A stretch of DNA of 64,000 nucleotides, taken from NCBI RefSeq assembly GCF_003013695.1, contig NZ_CP027792.1, positions 1,942,501 to 2,006,500 on the forward strand. The letters run 5' to 3'. Below, piece after piece: positions 60,455-64,000 of the stretch (its first letter is position 1; the number at the start of each line of letters is the position of its first letter). The notes under the pieces were generated by a model. That model saw nothing but the letters and a program-made list of their open reading frames with translations. It ran no database searches and was not told the origin of the DNA. Position numbers and translations under genes: made by a program. The stretch comes from Pulveribacter suum (GTDB lineage: Bacteria; Pseudomonadota; Gammaproteobacteria; Burkholderiales; Burkholderiaceae_C).

Positions 60455-62270
60455 AGCCGCCGCTTTGGTGAGCCCACAGCCGGGCATAGATGCCACCGCG
60501 GGCCAACAGCTCGGCGTGCGTGCCCTGCTCGGCGATGCGGCCTTCCTGCAGGACGATGAGCCGGTCCATGGCAGCGATCGTTGACAGGCGGTGGGCTATG
60601 GCGATCACGGTCTTGCCCTGCATCAGGGCGTCCAGGCTGTGCTGGATGGCCACCTCCACCTCGCTGTCCAGCGCGCTGGTGGCCTCGTCCAGCAGCAAGA
60701 TGGGCGCGTCCTTGAGCAGCACGCGGGCAATGGCCACGCGCTGGCGCTGCCCGCCCGAGAGCTTGACCCCGCGCTCGCCCACCTGTGCGTCGTAGCCGCT
60801 GCGTCCCTGCAGGTCGGTGAGCTGCTCGATGAACTCGCAGGCTTCTGCCTGTGCAGCCGCTGCGCGCATCTCCTCCTCGGTGGCGTCGGGGCGGCCATAC
60901 AGGATGTTCTCGCGCATGGAGCGGTGCAGCAGCGACGTGTCCTGCGTCACCATGCCAATCGCCCCGCGCAGGCTGTCCTGAGTGACGTGCCGGATGTCCT
61001 GCCCGTCGATCAGGATGCGCCCGCTGCTCACGTCCGACAGGCGCAGCAGCAGGTTGACCAGGGTGGATTTGCCCGCGCCCGAGCGGCCGATCAGCCCGAT
61101 GCGCTCGCCGGGGCGAATGTGCAGCTGCAGCTGGTCGATCACGCGCCGCCCGCCCTCCTTGTAGCTGAAGCTCACGTCCTCGAAGGCGATCTCGCCGCGC
61201 GCGACCACCAGCGGCTGGGCGTGCGGCGCATCCACGATGGTGCGCGGGCGCGTCAGCGTCACGATGCCGTCCTGGATGGTGCCCACGTTCTCGAACAGCC
61301 CCGTCATCTGCCACATGATCCAGTGCGAATAGCCCATCAGGCGCAGGGCCATGGCCAGCACGGCGGCGACCACGCCGGCGCTGACCTGGCCCTGAGTCCA
61401 CAGCCACAGGGCCGTGCCGCCAGAACCCAGCAGCAGCAGGGTGATCATCACGTGGTTGGTCAGCTCGAAGCGGCTGACCAGCCGCATCTGCGCATAGCCC
61501 GTGGCCTTGAAGGCGTCCATCGCGTTGCGGGCGTATTCGGCCTCGCGGCGGGTGTGGGCGAAGAGCTTGACGGTGGTGATGTTGGTGTAGGCATCCGTCA
61601 CCCGGCCGGTCATCATGGAGCGGGCGTCCGCCTGCGCCCGGCCGACGGCGCCCAGCCGCGGCACGAAGTACCAGCACGCCGCGCCGTAGCCCACCAGCCA
61701 CAGGGCAAAGGGCAGCATCAGGCGCCACTCGAAGCTGGCAGCCAGCACCAAGATGCCGATCATGTAGACGCTCACCCCCACCAGCACGTCCACCACCATG
61801 AAGACCACCTCGCGCACCGACAGGGCCGTCTGCATGACCTTGGTGGTGATGCGCCCGGCAAACTCGTCCGCGTAGAACGACATGCTCTGGCCCAGCATCA
61901 GCCGGTGGAACAGCCAGCGCAGGCGCATGGGAAAGTTGATGGCCAGTACCTGGTGCATCACGGTGGTGTGCAGGGCCAGCAGCGCCGTGCTGGACAGCAG
62001 CAGTGCCGCGATGGCCAGCACCGTGGCGCGCTGCTCCTGCCAAAACTGCGCGGGCGAGACGATCGACAGCCAGTCCACCACGCGCCCCAGCACCGCAAAC
62101 AGCAGGGCCTCATAGACGGCCAGCAGCGCAGAGGTCAGCGTCAGCAGCGCAATCCAGCCACGCATGCCCTGGGTGCTGCACCACAGAAAGGCGAAGAAAC
62201 CGAGCGGGGGCGGCTGCGGCTCGGCGGCCGGGTAGGGCGGCAGGCGTTCTTCAAAGAAGCGGAAAAGCAC
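60432..62270 (-). CDS. ABC exporter, fused permease-ATPase (multidrug/lipid type)
   Basis: A 612-residue half-transporter. Six membrane helices run to about residue 330. Its ATPase has Walker A GLIGRSGAGKSTL, Q-loop (GMVTQDTSLLH), signature LSGGQRQRVA and Walker B ILLLDEATSALDSE, with the H-loop in AIAHRLSTI. I chose GTG 62270 (MLFRFFEERLPP) from the natural N-terminus. An upstream ATG at 62384 would run back over the start of the divergent gene. It overlaps the BCCT gene by 23 bases at their 3' ends. Confidence 0.88.
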   Translation of the reverse strand: MLFRFFEERLPPYPAAEPQPPPLGFFAFLWCSTQGMRGWIALLTLTSALLAVYEALLFAVLGRVVDWLSIVSPAQFWQEQRATVLAIAALLLSSTALLALHTTVMHQVLAINFPMRLRWLFHRLMLGQSMSFYADEFAGRITTKVMQTALSVREVVFMVVDVLVGVSVYMIGILVLAASFEWRLMLPFALWLVGYGAACWYFVPRLGAVGRAQADARSMMTGRVTDAYTNITTVKLFAHTRREAEYARNAMDAFKATGYAQMRLVSRFELTNHVMITLLLLGSGGTALWLWTQGQVSAGVVAAVLAMALRLMGYSHWIMWQMTGLFENVGTIQDGIVTLTRPRTIVDAPHAQPLVVARGEIAFEDVSFSYKEGGRRVIDQLQLHIRPGERIGLIGRSGAGKSTLVNLLLRLSDVSSGRILIDGQDIRHVTQDSLRGAIGMVTQDTSLLHRSMRENILYGRPDATEEEMRAAAAQAEACEFIEQLTDLQGRSGYDAQVGERGVKLSGGQRQRVAIARVLLKDAPILLLDEATSALDSEVEVAIQHSLDALMQGKTVIAIAHRLSTIAAMDRLIVLQEGRIAEQGTHAELLARGGIYARLWAHQSGGFMGADPD

Positions 62271-62382
62271 AATCTGGTTGGGGCGTAACGGCGGACTGCA
62301 CAGGATAGAGGCATGTGCCGCGCCGCGTGCAGGCGCGGGGCCGGCAAGCCGGCAATGAATGGGGCTATGCTGCACTTCATTC

Positions 62383-64000
62383 ATGCAACCCGCAGCACCT
62401 CTTCGCAGCTCAGCCTGGCAGCGGTTGCCCGGCTTTGTCGTGGCGCTCGTCGGCCTCATGGCCAGCTATGGCTGGTGGCAATACCAGAGCGGCCTGACCG
62501 ACGCGCTCTCGCGTGCGCGTTTCGAGCGCCAGGCGCGCGCCGCCACGCACGCCCTGCAGCAGCGAGTGGAAGCCAAGGGCGACCTGCTGCTGGGCCTGCG
62601 CGGGCTGCTGATCGTCAACCCGCAGCTGTCGCGCAGCGATTTCGAGCGGGTGGCCGCGGGACTGCAGCTGGAGGTGAACCACGTCAGCGTGCGCAACCTG
62701 CACTTCACCCGCGCCGTTGCGGCCGCGGAGCGCAACGCCTTCGTGGCCCGGGCGCGCGCCAACGTCCACCTGGACGGCACCGCCCCGACCGATTTCACCA
62801 TCCACCCCGATGTGGAGCAGCCCGAATACTTCGTGGTGGACTACGTCTGGCCGCGGCAGGGCAACGAGGAGGTACAGGGCCTGGAGGTGCATTCCCAGCC
62901 CGCCAACCTGGAAGGCCTGTTGCTGGCGCGCGCCACGGGCGCCCTGGTTGTCTCGGCCCCCTTTCGGCTGGTGCAGCAAGATGGCGGCCCGGCGACGGCC
63001 GTCAACATCCGCCTGCCGGTGTTTTCCGCGTCTGCACCGGGCGATCCGCCCCGTTTTCTCGGGGCGGTGGGCACTCTGGTGAACGTGCGGGTGATGGCGC
63101 AGGGCCTGCGCGAGCGTGGCTACCTGGACGGGCTGCGGGCGGCTGTGACCGACATCGGCCCGGCCAACAGCGCAGTGCCCCGGCCTGGATCGCCCCTCTA
63201 CGAAGCCGAGGACCTGCCGGCCGGGGGGCCACGCGTGAGCTACGAAGTCGCCGTGGGCGGGCGCCTGTGGCGCGTGGACTACGCGCTGGCGCACCCCCTC
63301 TTGACGCCCAACGAGGCGCGGCTGCCCCTGGTGTTCGCCCTTGGTGGGCTGGTGGTCACGGCGCTGCTGACCACCCTGGTGGCACTGCTGGTGCGGCGCA
63401 GGCTGCAGGCTGTGGCTTACGCAGAGCTGGCGGGACGCGCCGCCAGCGAAAGCGAGTCGCGTTTTCGCTCGGTTTTCAACCAGGCGGCTGTCGGCATGGC
63501 ACAGATCGATTCCGAGCGCGGCCACGTCGTGCGCGCCAACCGGTATTTCTGCGACCTGCTGGGCTACGGCGCCCAGGACCTGCCTGGCCTGCGCATGCAG
63601 GACATCAGTCACCCCGACGACCTGCCGCGTGGCATGGCGCTGCTGGCCCGGCTGCTGTCCGGCGAGATCGGCGAGTACCGGATCGAAAAGCGCTACCGCC
63701 GCAAGGACGGCAGCTTCGTCTGGGTGGACGTGACGGCCTCGGCCATGCACAACGGCGGCGGCTCCGTGCGCCACCACATCGTGGTGGTGCAGGACATCAC
63801 CCAGCGGCGCCAGACCGAGCAAGAGCTGCGCTACCTGGCCTACAACGACCTGCTCACCGGCCTGCCCAACCGCCGCCTGATGATCGACCGCCTGGAGCAG
63901 GCCGTCGTCCTGAACGCGCGCCACCAGACCTGGGGCGCCGTGCTGCTGCTCGATCTGGACCATTTCAAGACCGTGAACGAGACCCGCGGCCACGAGGCGG
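62383..64000 (+). CDS. CHASE-PAS-GGDEF membrane protein, cut by the window end
   Basis: The frame stays open from ATG 62383 to the end, 539 codons. It has an N-terminal helix (LPGFVVALVGLMASYGWW), a CHASE-like sensor (about 65-290: LRGLLIVNPQLSRSDF, FRLVQQDGG), a second helix near residues 315-345 (LVVTALLTTLVALLV), a PAS unit (about 365-490: SVFNQAAVGMAQID, DISHPDD), and the start of a GGDEF domain (LAYNDLLTGLPNRRLMIDRL, LLLDLDHFKTVNETRGH). The active-site GGDEF lies beyond the window. It is divergent from the ABC gene, with 112 bases between the two chosen starts. Confidence 0.9.
   Translation, partial: MQPAAPLRSSAWQRLPGFVVALVGLMASYGWWQYQSGLTDALSRARFERQARAATHALQQRVEAKGDLLLGLRGLLIVNPQLSRSDFERVAAGLQLEVNHVSVRNLHFTRAVAAAERNAFVARARANVHLDGTAPTDFTIHPDVEQPEYFVVDYVWPRQGNEEVQGLEVHSQPANLEGLLLARATGALVVSAPFRLVQQDGGPATAVNIRLPVFSASAPGDPPRFLGAVGTLVNVRVMAQGLRERGYLDGLRAAVTDIGPANSAVPRPGSPLYEAEDLPAGGPRVSYEVAVGGRLWRVDYALAHPLLTPNEARLPLVFALGGLVVTALLTTLVALLVRRRLQAVAYAELAGRAASESESRFRSVFNQAAVGMAQIDSERGHVVRANRYFCDLLGYGAQDLPGLRMQDISHPDDLPRGMALLARLLSGEIGEYRIEKRYRRKDGSFVWVDVTASAMHNGGGSVRHHIVVVQDITQRRQTEQELRYLAYNDLLTGLPNRRLMIDRLEQAVVLNARHQTWGAVLLLDLDHFKTVNETRGHEA

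Noticed and set aside
62271..62384. N-terminal extension of the ABC exporter back to ATG 62384
   Set aside because: It would add an Arg/Pro/Ala-rich segment with no family match and start within the first codon of the divergent gene. GTG 62270 fits the family start better.

Overview
The window is high-GC chromosomal DNA of a betaproteobacterium, very probably a member of the Comamonadaceae (order Burkholderiales; Acidovorax/Alicycliphilus/Melaminivora-like). The grounds are the gene order pssA-leuA, the translation block thrS-infC-rpmI-rplT-pheS-pheT-ihfA-merR, the ArgP/ArgO and NsrR/YtfE pairs, and a short palindromic interspersed repeat (core CAAGCGCTGGCAGCTAT) that recurs at least fourteen times. 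The family and genus assignment is inference. There are no rRNA genes, CRISPR arrays or prophages. Three tRNA genes are present.

Layout. 1-4.2 kb: the end of pssA, then an attenuator with a Leu-rich leader peptide and two non-orthologous 2-isopropylmalate synthases in tandem. 4.3-9.7 kb: a PBP7-type peptidase, an IclR regulator, an acyl-CoA dehydrogenase paired with an APH-fold kinase (the split form of the ACAD10/11 and LvaA/LvaC arrangement), and a Crp/Fnr regulator. 9.7-18 kb: the translation operon, with a terminator hairpin in front of thrS, a rare ATC start for infC, and another hairpin before pheS. 18-18.6 kb: tRNA-Pro(GGG), tRNA-Val(GAC) and, on the other strand, tRNA-Ser(GGA). 18.6-24.5 kb: a cobalamin late-pathway operon (cbiB-cobC-[HipA-like kinase-DUF3037]-cobQ-cobT) whose middle holds an uncharacterised kinase/partner pair coupled by ATGA overlaps.

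24.5-38.8 kb: housekeeping genes. These are a diguanylate cyclase, nth, a PLP aminotransferase, slyX, small conserved proteins, a DEAD-box helicase, a SUI1 factor, NO-stress genes ytfE/nsrR, lysine/arginine export argP/argO, an NlpC/P60 hydrolase, a PQQ-type sugar dehydrogenase, an isochorismatase-family hydrolase and prpE. 38.83-40.79 kb: an AT-rich islet with a near-consensus promoter, a candidate operator, a 58-codon gene split by a 1197-bp IS5-family element, and a small secreted orphan.

40.8-64 kb: a five-PAS GGDEF-EAL protein, an EamA transporter, an alkylation-repair group (ogt and an Ada-AlkA fusion) interrupted by a 266-bp MITE-like element, a phosphohexomutase, waaA, a PatZ-like acetyltransferase, katE with small membrane proteins, an MFS pump, a BCCT transporter, an ABC exporter and the start of a CHASE-PAS-GGDEF gene that runs off the window.

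The less ordinary content lies in four places: the HipA-like/DUF3037 pair inside the cobalamin operon, the IS5-split islet, the MITE-like element, and the interspersed repeat. The repeat has entered coding sequence several times, including the signal peptide of the sugar dehydrogenase, a loop in WaaA, two sites in CbiB and the stop codons of two genes.
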